Source of the DNA: Clostridia bacterium
GTDB lineage: Bacteria > Bacillota > Clostridia > Christensenellales > Aristaeellaceae
Assembly: GCA_017532155.1 (NCBI GenBank)
Contig: JAFXJP010000039.1
Span: 1-42,845, forward strand
Length of the DNA: 42,845 nucleotides
Reading direction: 5' to 3'
Shown: one piece after another, positions 33,299 to 40,397 of the stretch
Layout: the number at the start of each line of letters is the position of its first letter
Numbering within the stretch: the first letter of the stretch is position 1
Position numbers and translations under genes: made by a program
The notes under the pieces: generated by a model
Database searches by the model: none
What the model saw: only the letters and a program-made list of their open reading frames with translations
Told to the model about the DNA's origin: nothing

Positions 33299-34303
33299 TT
33301 AGCGCAGCTGCAGGCCTTCGCCTGCATCGCTTTCGTCCTGAATGTCGCCGACCAATTCTTCCAGCAAATCTTCCATTGTGATGATGCCCAGCTTATTGCG
33401 CTGATCATCACAGATGAAGACCATCTGCAGCTTGTTGAGGCGCATGCGCTGCAAAAGCTCGTTGGTTTCAACATTCTGGTTGAAAATATAAGGCTTGAGC
33501 AGGAGTTTGCGCAGCATCACAGGCTTGCCGGTGACATAGTTGCGGAGGAACTCATTGACGGGCAGAATGCCCACAATGTTGTTTTTATTGCCTTCATATA
33601 CAGGCAGACGGGAGTGCGGCAGCGTGCGGATATAAGCTGCCAGCTGGTCATTGGACATGGAGCTTGAGATGGAGACCACCTGAGAGATGGGGATCATCAC
33701 GTCTTTGGCTGTCTTATGGCCGAATTCCATGGCGCTGTTCATCAGCGCCTGCTTTTCAGGCTCCAGCACGCCCTCGCCCTCGATGGTTTCCAGGATGGTC
33801 TGCAGATCTTCCTCTGTCATCGCGTCGGAGTTGGTCTCGGGCCCAAACAGGCGGGAGATGCCGTTGCCGATGGCAGTGAAGATTGCGGAGATGGGGGTGA
33901 GGATGCGGACAAAGAAAGCCATGCTGCCCGAGAGAATCAGGGCCAGCTCTTCGCTTCTGGCTTTGCCGAAGGATTTGGGAATCATTTCCGCGAAGAGGTA
34001 GACGATGACTGTGGTCAGCAGCGTGCCGTACACCACATACTCGCTGGAGAACGCACGGATGACAAGCAGAGCCGAGAGCGACGCGCAGCTGGTGTGGAAC
34101 ACGTTGTTGCCAATCAGGATGGTCGTCAGCGTTTTATCGTACCGGTCACAGATCCATAGTGCACGCTTGGCGCGCACATTGCCTTTTTCTGCCAGGGTGC
34201 GCAGCCTTACGCGACTGACGGCAGTATAGGCCGTTTCAGCGCACGCGCAGTACCCGGAGCAGAACAGGAAGAACAGGAACAGTAGACAACTGGCAGGGTC
34301 CAT
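33299..34303 (-). CDS. CNNM/HlyC family membrane protein with CBS pair
   Basis: The 334-residue protein has the DUF21/CNNM membrane domain (CACAETAYTAVSRVRLR, ILIGNNVFHTSCASL, FAEMIPKSFGK). A CBS pair follows (AKDVMIPISQVVSISS, then LQMVFICDDQRNKLGIITME, DLLEELVGDIQDE). It ends there, lacking the CorC_HlyC domain seen in the neighbour. This family is implicated in Mg2+ homeostasis. The frame is open to 34393, but AAGGAG 11 bases before the ATG at 34303 and the hydrophobic N-terminus support that start. It is followed in tandem by the interrupted paralogue. Confidence 0.88.
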   Translation of the reverse strand: MDPASCLLFLFFLFCSGYCACAETAYTAVSRVRLRTLAEKGNVRAKRALWICDRYDKTLTTILIGNNVFHTSCASLSALLVIRAFSSEYVVYGTLLTTVIVYLFAEMIPKSFGKARSEELALILSGSMAFFVRILTPISAIFTAIGNGISRLFGPETNSDAMTEEDLQTILETIEGEGVLEPEKQALMNSAMEFGHKTAKDVMIPISQVVSISSSMSNDQLAAYIRTLPHSRLPVYEGNKNNIVGILPVNEFLRNYVTGKPVMLRKLLLKPYIFNQNVETNELLQRMRLNKLQMVFICDDQRNKLGIITMEDLLEELVGDIQDESDAGEGLQLR

Positions 34304-34352
34304 GAAATAACCAACTCCTTTTTTGTATGGACATAGATTTATACAATTATAT

Positions 34353-34381
34353 ATTCTAACACACGATTCTGGATTTGTCAC
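34353..34381 (-). promoter_or_regulatory. Promoter of the CNNM/HlyC gene pair
   Basis: Minus strand: GTGACA (34381-34376), a 17-base spacer, then TAGAAT (34358-34353) preceded by TGT, an extended -10. Confidence 0.5.
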
Positions 34382-34413
34382 TATGAATTGCAAAAATATG
34401 GAAGCGTTTTTTG

Positions 34414-34442
34414 TTGCAGAAGTGCTTTTTGCGTTGTATGAT
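34414..34442 (+). promoter_or_regulatory. Possible promoter of the ECF sigma operon
   Basis: TTGCAG (34414-34419), 17 bases, then TATGAT (34437-34442), in a very AT-rich gap. An ECF-type autoregulated promoter could also exist, but I cannot define it. Confidence 0.4.
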
Positions 34443-34515
34443 AAAAATAAATATTCTGAAAGCGTTAAATTCAGTCATTTGCCTGCGTCTAATGAAATGA
34501 AAGGAGGGTGAAGCA

Positions 34516-35037
34516 ATGAGCGTTGGCATGGGCCCGGACAACAAGGAAGAATTGATCAGTCAATGGATTGTTACTTATGAGAAGGATTTGCTTCGCCTGT
34601 GCTGCGTGTATCTGAAGGATACTGCGCTTGCAGAAGACGCGGTGCAGGAGACATTTTTGAAAGCCTATAAATCCTATGATGCTTTTCGCGGCGATTGCGG
34701 TGAAAAAACATGGCTTGTGCGCATTGCCATCAATGTGTGCAAGGATATGTGCCGCAGCGCATGGTTCCGCATGCTGCGGAATGCCGTGGAATTGGATCGG
34801 TGCCAGATTGCCGAGCCGGAGGGAAAGCGCGAAATCCGCTCGGCGCTGGTGGCGGAAATTCTCCATTTGCCCAGAGTGTGCAGGGAAGTGGTGCTGCTTC
34901 ATTATTATGAAGGCTACAATAAAAGCGAGACCGCCGAAATTCTGGGCATATCCAATACCACTGTGCAGCGGCGGCTGGAAAAGGCGTACAGATTACTCAA
35001 AAATGTGCTGAAAGGAGAAAGTTTTTATGAAGAATGA
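34516..35037 (+). CDS. ECF-type RNA polymerase sigma factor
   Basis: The 173-residue protein has sigma region 2 (YEKDLLRLCCVYLKDTALAE, then DAVQETFLKAYKSYDAFRGD and KTWLVRIAINVCKD). It also has region 4 (LHLPRVCREVVLLHYYEGYN, then KSETAEILGISNTTVQRRLE). It would direct RNA polymerase to a small stress regulon. Start: ATG with AAGGAGGGTG upstream. It overlaps the next gene by 11 bases, the usual arrangement with a cognate anti-sigma factor. Confidence 0.94.
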   Translation: MSVGMGPDNKEELISQWIVTYEKDLLRLCCVYLKDTALAEDAVQETFLKAYKSYDAFRGDCGEKTWLVRIAINVCKDMCRSAWFRMLRNAVELDRCQIAEPEGKREIRSALVAEILHLPRVCREVVLLHYYEGYNKSETAEILGISNTTVQRRLEKAYRLLKNVLKGESFYEE

Positions 35038-36385
35038 ACAGCTGATCCGTGCTGAAATAGAAAAAGAGCTTTCTTTCCTGGATGGCCGTCCTTCTCTGCA
35101 TCACAGCATTATGCAGGAAATCAGAGGAGAGAAAGCAGTGAAAAAGAAATTATCGGTTAGTTTGGTATTTGCGCTGGTGATCATGGCGATTTCTGCTGTG
35201 GCGCTTGCCTATACTTTGTCGCGTCAGTATTTTGAAGATGTGGCGCAGCTGCAGTTTGACAGCGGTTATTATGATGACTGGAGCTGGCAAGAAAAACAGA
35301 AAATGGTGGAGATACTCCAAAAGCACGGCTTAATTTCCAAAGAGGAAGCCGGCAAAATGAAAACGGAAGCGGCTGTTGACGCTTACATGATTGAGCGCTA
35401 CGGCATCGACGGACGTTCGGATACAATCGGCCTGTGGAGCATTCTGGAAAGGGAACTGGGGGAGATCAGAACCTGGACGCTGGAGCAGAAAGCCTGGTAC
35501 ACCGACATGCAGATTGAGATTGGCATTTTGACCAGGGACAATGATGACTTTATCTGCGCCCTGCCCGAAAAGGACGATCTGCAGCCCGATGCTGCGGTGG
35601 AGATGGCCAAGACGGCGATCATCGAAGCATATGGGCTGGCGCCGGACGCACTGGATCATCATCAGGTGGACATTGCCTTTGAAACGCACGCATCTGACTG
35701 GGAAAGGGAGAAGCTGCACTACAATATCAATTTCTGGGGCGATGGCATTGGATACTATTCCTGCTCCGTTACGCGTGATGGAAGAATCATGGACAGTACT
35801 ATGGAGGAAGGTTGTCTGTCGCCGACTGAGCAGGTGCAGATGGAACGGCAGTTTGCCAATGAAAATGACCTCGAGGCGATTGGCTTGTTCCAGCAGTATG
35901 CCAATGAGCATTTCCCGGAGGGCGTTTTAAACTTTGAATTCTGGCCTCTGGAAGATAAGAAGGCGGTGACGGATATGCTGCGTCCCGTTATTCTGGAAAA
36001 CATGGCTGAGAATCCCAACTATGCGGACTATACGCGCATTTTCTGGGCAACCCATTTCTATGGCATGCCGGATGAAAAGGCAATTCCTCAGGGAAAAGCG
36101 ATTGAACTGGCGAAGGGACAGCTGACGAGCAGCTTTGGCTTGACAAAAGAACAGGCTGCTACTGTGGATAGCGTTGGCCTGTTCTATGAAATTACCGATC
36201 CGGAGCATCCGCTGTGGAAGATTATGCTGCGGGTTGGTGAACAGCGCGATGCAGCAACGGCTCTTGGTATGAAGCTTTTCTATCGTTATCGTGTCGTTAT
36301 TGATGCGTACACGGGCAGTGTGATAGAAACACATCTGATTACTGACCTTACGAATACACCGGAGAATGTTGCATTGCAGAACTAA
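35027..36385 (+). CDS. Probable membrane anti-sigma factor with PepSY-like extracellular region
   Basis: The 452-residue protein has a 40-residue acidic/basic cytoplasmic head (ELSFLDGRPSLHHSIMQEIR), one membrane helix at about 45-62 (LVFALVIMAISAVALAY) and a large outer part. Within it, two stretches (about 190-260, AAVEMAKTAIIEAYGL, and 355-445, KAIELAKGQLTSSFGL and later VVIDAYTGSVIETH) have the PepSY-like pattern of a helix followed by strands ending in a D-x-x-T/D-G turn. I see no zinc-binding anti-sigma motif. Position, 11-base overlap and topology suggest that it binds the ECF factor; this is inference. Confidence 0.72.
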   Translation: MKNEQLIRAEIEKELSFLDGRPSLHHSIMQEIRGEKAVKKKLSVSLVFALVIMAISAVALAYTLSRQYFEDVAQLQFDSGYYDDWSWQEKQKMVEILQKHGLISKEEAGKMKTEAAVDAYMIERYGIDGRSDTIGLWSILERELGEIRTWTLEQKAWYTDMQIEIGILTRDNDDFICALPEKDDLQPDAAVEMAKTAIIEAYGLAPDALDHHQVDIAFETHASDWEREKLHYNINFWGDGIGYYSCSVTRDGRIMDSTMEEGCLSPTEQVQMERQFANENDLEAIGLFQQYANEHFPEGVLNFEFWPLEDKKAVTDMLRPVILENMAENPNYADYTRIFWATHFYGMPDEKAIPQGKAIELAKGQLTSSFGLTKEQAATVDSVGLFYEITDPEHPLWKIMLRVGEQRDAATALGMKLFYRYRVVIDAYTGSVIETHLITDLTNTPENVALQN

Positions 36386-36390
36386 TAACT

Positions 36391-36432
36391 AAAAAACAGC
36401 CCGGCATGCAATTGCATGCCGGGCGCTTTGTT
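36391..36432. terminator. Bidirectional terminator between the anti-sigma and MgtC-like genes
   Basis: A perfect 11-bp stem GCCCGGCATGC/GCATGCCGGGC (36399-36409 with 36414-36424), loop AATT, with A-rich and T-rich flanks. Confidence 0.88.
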
Positions 36433-36435
36433 TAA

Positions 36436-37152
36436 TCAGGTGGTCGTCGTTCTTACCGACAAAATGTTGAGGAATGAAGACAGGTGGTTGATTACTTCCG
36501 TGTAGCTTACCTTGCGGGGAAGATGCAGCGTGTAAATATTGGTATAGGTGTTCACTTCGCCGCGGGTCAGGTTGGTGACGTTTTCAAAGTGGTAGTCCAT
36601 ATCCAGCACCTTGATGCCCATTTCTTCAAAGTAGTCGTTGATGAAGGGCAGCGTTTCGGTGCGCTTGATGAAGCGGATTTCCACGCGCTTGACGGTGTTG
36701 ACGCGGATGACCTTCTGCAAAAGCAGCAGCACCAGCAGTACTACCAGGCAGCCGAAGAGGCTCAGCCAGTAATAGCCGTAGCCCGTGGCAATGCCAAGGC
36801 AGGCGGTATTCCACAGGGAGGCGGCGGTGGTCAGGCCCGCGATCTTTTTATGGGAGGTGAAGATCGTGCCTGCGCCCAGAAAACCAATGCCGCTGATCAC
36901 CTGCGCGCACAGGCGGCCGAAGTTATAGGATACATTGTCGCCGACCGAATCCAGATTGAGCGTGAACAGGCTTTCGATCACGGCAATCATACAGGCGCCA
37001 AGGCATACCAACACGTGCGTGCGCAATCCGGCCGGACGGTTTTTGTACTCGCGCTCCACGCCGACCACGCAGCCGATCAAAATGGAAATGCCAATGCGGA
37101 TAAACATTTCTGCGTAGGTCAGTTCATTTGCCTGAATAAAATTGAGTTCCAA
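36436..37152 (-). CDS. MgtC/SapB family membrane protein
   Basis: The 238-residue protein has the MgtC membrane domain: IGCVVGVEREYKNRPAGLRT, HVLVCLGACMIAVIES, ISGIGFLGAGTIF and GLTTAASLWNTACLGIATGYG. A roughly 85-residue cytoplasmic tail with an ACT-like pattern follows. MgtC relatives affect Mg2+ homeostasis and ATP synthase in other bacteria; the role here is unknown. The start appears to be TTG at 37152, because GAAGGTGAT lies just upstream and the next ATG (37107) is within the first helix with no site. Confidence 0.9.
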   Translation of the reverse strand: MELNFIQANELTYAEMFIRIGISILIGCVVGVEREYKNRPAGLRTHVLVCLGACMIAVIESLFTLNLDSVGDNVSYNFGRLCAQVISGIGFLGAGTIFTSHKKIAGLTTAASLWNTACLGIATGYGYYWLSLFGCLVVLLVLLLLQKVIRVNTVKRVEIRFIKRTETLPFINDYFEEMGIKVLDMDYHFENVTNLTRGEVNTYTNIYTLHLPRKVSYTEVINHLSSFLNILSVRTTTT

Positions 37153-37190
37153 AGAATCACCTTCGTTCCTGTTAAATAATGATAGTTCCT

Positions 37191-37199
37191 ATTATATCA
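37191..37199 (-). promoter_or_regulatory. Extended -10 promoter of the MgtC-like gene
   Basis: Minus strand TGATATAAT (37199-37191), 38 bases before the start. No clear -35 is seen. Confidence 0.45.
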
Positions 37200-37245
37200 C
37201 ATGCGCCGGCCAAAAACCACTCTTGAATGCACGCGGCAGATGATC

Positions 37246-37275
37246 TTGACAAAGCCGCTTTTTTCATTATATAAT
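37246..37275 (+). promoter_or_regulatory. Consensus promoter of the T-box/aspS unit
   Basis: TTGACA (37246-37251) and TATAAT (37270-37275) match consensus fully, with an 18-base spacer. Confidence 0.8.
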
Positions 37276-37286
37276 ATCTTTTAGCG

Positions 37287-37502
37287 ATGATAGGAAGGAG
37301 CCTGCGTCCTTCGCGGCTGAAGAGAGGGAAATCCCCGGCTGAAAGTTTCCCGCCCGAAAGCAGGCGTGACACCCTGGAGCTACCCGTGAGAGCGGGCGTG
37401 ATTTCCGCGTTAAGGAAGATGAGCGGCGTTATAATGACGCAAGCTGGGTGGCACCGCGAAAGAGATTTCGTCCCATGCAAGCATGCATGGGATTTTCTTT
37501 TT
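37287..37502 (+). promoter_or_regulatory. T-box riboswitch controlling aspS
   Basis: The leader carries the T-box core GGGTGGCACCGCG (37446-37458), then a terminator stem TCCCATGC/GCATGGGA (37471-37478 with 37485-37492) and a T run to 37502. Stem I is visible: GCCTGC/GCAGGC (37300-37305 with 37360-37365) and GGGAAA/TTTCCC (37326-37331 with 37346-37351), enclosing the AGAGAG element. The likely specifier triplet is GAC (37368-37370) followed by A, an aspartate codon. Uncharged tRNA-Asp would stabilise the antiterminator and allow aspS transcription. Confidence 0.94.
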
Positions 37503-37550
37503 TGGCCGCCTCATTCTGTGATTAAACCTTACTGAAAGGATGAAAAAACA

Positions 37551-38840
37551 ATGGAAAGAAGCCTGATTGCCAACGTAAAGCTTGGCGAGCGCAACAAACT
37601 TCAGGGCTTTGTGGAGAACATCCGCAATAAGCGTACCATGGCCTTCCTGGTGCTGCGCGATTATTCCGGCCGCATTCAGCTGACGGTCGAAAAGGAAAAG
37701 TATCCCGAAATCGCCGCGCTGGTTGACCAGCTGACGGTCGAATCCGTCATCACCGTTGAGGGCGAAGTGGTAGAAAACAGCTACGTAAAGCTCGGCGGCA
37801 AGGAAATGCTGCCCGACACGATGAAGATTGAATCCATCGCCGAAGCGCTGCCCATCAGCAAGGACGCCGCCATCGACAGCCGCATGGATTACCGCTGGAT
37901 AGACCTGCGCTCCGACCGCAACACCCTGATCTTCAAGGCGCAGTCTGAGATGGTTGGCGCGATGCGCAATTACCTGCGTGAGCGCGGCTTCCTGGAAATC
38001 CATACCCCCAAGCTGATCGGCACGGCCTCTGAGTCCGGCTCCGATGTATTTGAAGTCAAGTACTTCGACACCAAGGCTTATCTGGCGCAGAGCCCTCAGT
38101 TCTATAAGCAGATGGCCATGGCCTCCGGCTTTGACCGCATCTTCGAAGTGGGTCCCGTGTTCCGCGCGGAGAAGAGCTTCACCAACAAGCATACCACCGA
38201 GTTCACCGGCTTTGACCTGGAGATGAGCTACATCACTTCCTTCCGTGACGTTATGGATATGGAAGCTGAGCTGCTCAAGGCTGCGCTGGAATCCGTGAAG
38301 GAAAAGTACGGCGAGCAGATCAAGGAACTGTTTGGCCAGGAAGTGGTTGTGCCCACCCTGCCCTTCCCTGAGATGAAGCTGCAGGATGTGTACAAGGAGC
38401 TGGAAGAGCGCTACGGCTACACGGTGGATGAGAGCGAAAAGAATGACCTGACCACCGAAGCTGAGCATCTGTGTGCCAAGCTGAGCATGGATAAGTTTGG
38501 TCATGAGTTCCTGTTTGTGACCGATTACGGCCCGGAAAAGCGCGCCTTCTATCACATGCGCGATGAGAACGGCATGCCTCTGGGCTATGACCTGATCTGG
38601 CGCGGCACTGAAATCACCACAGGCGCGCAGCGCGAGCATCGCTATGAGCAGCTCAAGGCGCAGGCGGATGAGAAGGGCCTGGGCGAGGACGTGAAGTTCT
38701 ACCTGGAGTTCTTCCGCTACGGCTGCCCGCCCCACGGCGGCTTCGGTCTGGGCATTGACCGCTTTACCATGCTGCTGCTGGGTATCCCGATCAAGGAAGT
38801 TATGTTCCTGTTCCGCGGCCCCAACCGCCTGACGCCGTGA
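37551..38840 (+). CDS. aspS: Aspartyl-tRNA synthetase, short archaeal-type
   Basis: The 429-residue class II synthetase has an N-terminal OB anticodon domain (GFVENIRNKRTMAFLVLRDY) and the catalytic core with motif 2 (FEVGPVFRAEKS, FTNKHTTEFTGFDLEMSY) and motif 3 (GGFGLGIDRFTMLLLG). It ends FLFRGPNRLTP. It lacks the GAD insertion of the long bacterial form, so it belongs to the archaeal/eukaryal-like group common in some Clostridia. Members may charge tRNA-Asp only or also tRNA-Asn. The usual discriminating Trp in the OB domain is replaced here by Phe in GFVENIRN, so specificity is open. The T-box with a GAC specifier supports Asp. AAAGGA lies ten bases before the ATG. Confidence 0.95.
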   Translation: MERSLIANVKLGERNKLQGFVENIRNKRTMAFLVLRDYSGRIQLTVEKEKYPEIAALVDQLTVESVITVEGEVVENSYVKLGGKEMLPDTMKIESIAEALPISKDAAIDSRMDYRWIDLRSDRNTLIFKAQSEMVGAMRNYLRERGFLEIHTPKLIGTASESGSDVFEVKYFDTKAYLAQSPQFYKQMAMASGFDRIFEVGPVFRAEKSFTNKHTTEFTGFDLEMSYITSFRDVMDMEAELLKAALESVKEKYGEQIKELFGQEVVVPTLPFPEMKLQDVYKELEERYGYTVDESEKNDLTTEAEHLCAKLSMDKFGHEFLFVTDYGPEKRAFYHMRDENGMPLGYDLIWRGTEITTGAQREHRYEQLKAQADEKGLGEDVKFYLEFFRYGCPPHGGFGLGIDRFTMLLLGIPIKEVMFLFRGPNRLTP

Positions 38841-38920
38841 CCGGGCAGTGCCCGGACCCTGTGCCGATCATGTTGTGTGCAGGCCCTGGCCGTCCCACGT
38901 GAACAAACGATCATCACAAT

Positions 38921-38950
38921 AACGCCGTCTTCGGACGGCGTTTTCTTTTG
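38921..38950 (+). terminator. Intrinsic terminator after aspS
   Basis: AACGCCGTC/GACGGCGTT with a TTCG tetraloop (38921-38942) and a T-rich tail. A small CCGGGC/GCCCGG hairpin also lies right after the aspS stop (38841-38855). Confidence 0.88.
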
Positions 38951-38959
38951 TATTTTATG

Positions 38960-39029
38960 CTATGTACCCATATTAAAATTGCGATATTTATTATATTTTA
39001 CTATGGACACATAGTAAAAACTGCGATAT
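38960..39029 (+). repeat. Tandem duplicated operator-like unit upstream of the RHH-NTase gene
   Basis: Two units of the form CTATG-n-AC-n-CATA-n-TAAAA, then TGCGATAT, lie at 38960-38987 and 39001-39029, 41 bases apart. The second unit forms a perfect 10-bp-arm palindrome TTTTACTATG/CATAGTAAAA (38996-39005 with 39010-39019). Likely binding sites for the downstream ribbon-helix-helix domain (inference). Confidence 0.75.
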
Positions 39030-39032
39030 AAT
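39004..39032 (+). promoter_or_regulatory. Promoter of the RHH-NTase gene, overlapping its operator
   Basis: TGGACA (39004-39009) and TATAAT (39027-39032) are 17 bases apart. The -35 sits at the centre of the palindrome, the position expected for autorepression. Confidence 0.75.
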
Positions 39033-39059
39033 ATATACCGTAGAAAGGAGATGCAGCTG

Positions 39060-39629
39060 ATGGCGGAAAACAAACCTGGGACGTACGGATATAACAAGGA
39101 GTACGCAAAAAAGTATATGGCCAAGCTGTCCGAAATCAAGGTGCGTATGTCCCCTGAGGAAAAGGAAGCCATTGCAGCTGCGGCGCAACGGTCTGGCGTA
39201 TCGGTCAACCAATACGTAATTTCAGCCGTTGAGCGGCGTATGAACAGAACAATGGAAAGAAATGAAATTCTCGCGCAGCTTGAAGATATGGAACTGAACC
39301 AGAGCGAATTCTGGGTAATCACCGGCGCCGCCATGGTGCTGTACGGCCTGCGTCCCAAGACGTATGACATTGACCTGGGCATCACCACTGCTCTGGCGGA
39401 TGATCTGGAGCGGGCGGGCTATCCTGTCAAGCGCAACGAAAACGGCCAGCGCAAGATCATCTTCAATCAGGATATCGAGATGTTTGAAAACTGGCTGTGC
39501 GACAAAACACAGCTGGTGAACGGCTTCCGCGTGATTTCGCTGGAGGGCCTGCTGGAAATGAAAAAGCAACTGGGCCGCGAAAAGGATTTGAGGGATATTG
39601 CACTGATTGAAGCAGCGCTGGAAAAGTGA
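39060..39629 (+). CDS. Ribbon-helix-helix DNA-binding domain fused to a minimal nucleotidyltransferase-like domain
   Basis: The 189-residue protein begins with a basic segment, then an RHH fold at about 24-62 (EIKVRMSPEEKEAIAAAAQR, then SGVSVNQYVISAVERRM), like CopG/Arc-type antitoxins. A short helix leads to a DUF6036/MNT-like nucleotidyltransferase domain at 83-187 (FWVITGAAMVLYGLRPKTYD, with Asp103 and Asp105 as the DxD pair; SLEGLLEMKKQLGREKDLRD). A classic third catalytic Asp is not obvious. The ATG at 39060 is chosen because AAGGAG (39045-39050) is nine bases away; the ATG at 39051 abuts it. It may be a fused antitoxin-toxin or an autoregulated NTase. It is flanked by terminators, so it is monocistronic. 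Confidence 0.78.
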   Translation: MAENKPGTYGYNKEYAKKYMAKLSEIKVRMSPEEKEAIAAAAQRSGVSVNQYVISAVERRMNRTMERNEILAQLEDMELNQSEFWVITGAAMVLYGLRPKTYDIDLGITTALADDLERAGYPVKRNENGQRKIIFNQDIEMFENWLCDKTQLVNGFRVISLEGLLEMKKQLGREKDLRDIALIEAALEK

Positions 39630-39634
39630 TAATA

Positions 39635-39668
39635 AACCCCGCCGACATGAAAATGTCGGCGGGGTTTT
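39635..39668. terminator. Bidirectional terminator
   Basis: A perfect 14-bp stem AACCCCGCCGACAT/ATGTCGGCGGGGTT around GAAA (39635-39666), ending in TTTT. It lies between convergent genes. Confidence 0.9.
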
Positions 39669-39675
39669 GTATGAA

Positions 39676-40383
39676 CTAATCCAATACGTAGGTGTCGAAG
39701 CTGTTTTCGCAATGAACGTTAAACAGAGATTTTAGCAGCATCATAGGCCAGTCGCAATGATCACACTCAAAACAGATTGTTTCATATTGTGAGAACATAG
39801 CCGAAACAAGGCAATGCAAAAATTGCTCAAAGTCTAATTTGTTGCTACCGCAAGTATAGGCAATTTCGTTGCCTTCGATAAAGGCAGCAGAAAGGCTGTT
39901 GCCTTTCTTAACATATATGACTTCGTTCGGAAGAGTACTGCAAAATGTCTGAAAGTCTGCTGTCCATGGGTTAATGGATTTGTGCGTTGCAACATAATGA
40001 TCAAATAGAAGCTGGCAAGATTGCATATAATCTGCATCACCGACCTGACAATGTGAAAGTGGAAGAGAGGTTTTTCCGCCGGTATAATCAGTGAAACGGA
40101 CCTCTATTTCGTAGCATTTGCGTCTGCATTCAAAGCCGCTTGCGGTTAAAAAAGCAAGTGTTGAGGTTTCGGTAGAATCGATCATAATTTGCAGGGGACG
40201 GTGCGTGATTTTTTTGAGTTCAGCAAATAAGGATGCACCGATACTGTGGTTGAGCTCTTTTAATTCTAAGTGCAAATAGCAGTTGGTTAGATGATACGGA
40301 TTATCATACAACTGAACAGTTCCTATATAACGATCTGAGGAATAAATTTGATATTTTTCATTTGATTTTTGAAGACGCAACAT
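39676..40383 (-). CDS. GNAT-like protein, possibly tandem acetyltransferase fold
   Basis: The 235-residue cytoplasmic protein is AT-rich compared with its neighbours. The N-terminal half has a GNAT-like strand/helix pattern (YIGTVQLYDNPYHLTNCYLH, later TSTLAFLTASGFECRR). The C-terminal half has a similar layout (LSAAFIEGNEIAYTCGS). No clear acetyl-CoA loop (Q/RxxGxG/A) is seen, so activity is uncertain. Start: ATG at 40383 with GGAG five bases away, 14 bases after the mutY stop, so it is read from the mutY promoter. Base composition suggests foreign origin. Confidence 0.6.
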   Translation of the reverse strand: MLRLQKSNEKYQIYSSDRYIGTVQLYDNPYHLTNCYLHLELKELNHSIGASLFAELKKITHRPLQIMIDSTETSTLAFLTASGFECRRKCYEIEVRFTDYTGGKTSLPLSHCQVGDADYMQSCQLLFDHYVATHKSINPWTADFQTFCSTLPNEVIYVKKGNSLSAAFIEGNEIAYTCGSNKLDFEQFLHCLVSAMFSQYETICFECDHCDWPMMLLKSLFNVHCENSFDTYVLD

Positions 40384-40397
40384 AAGATCTCCGTGGA

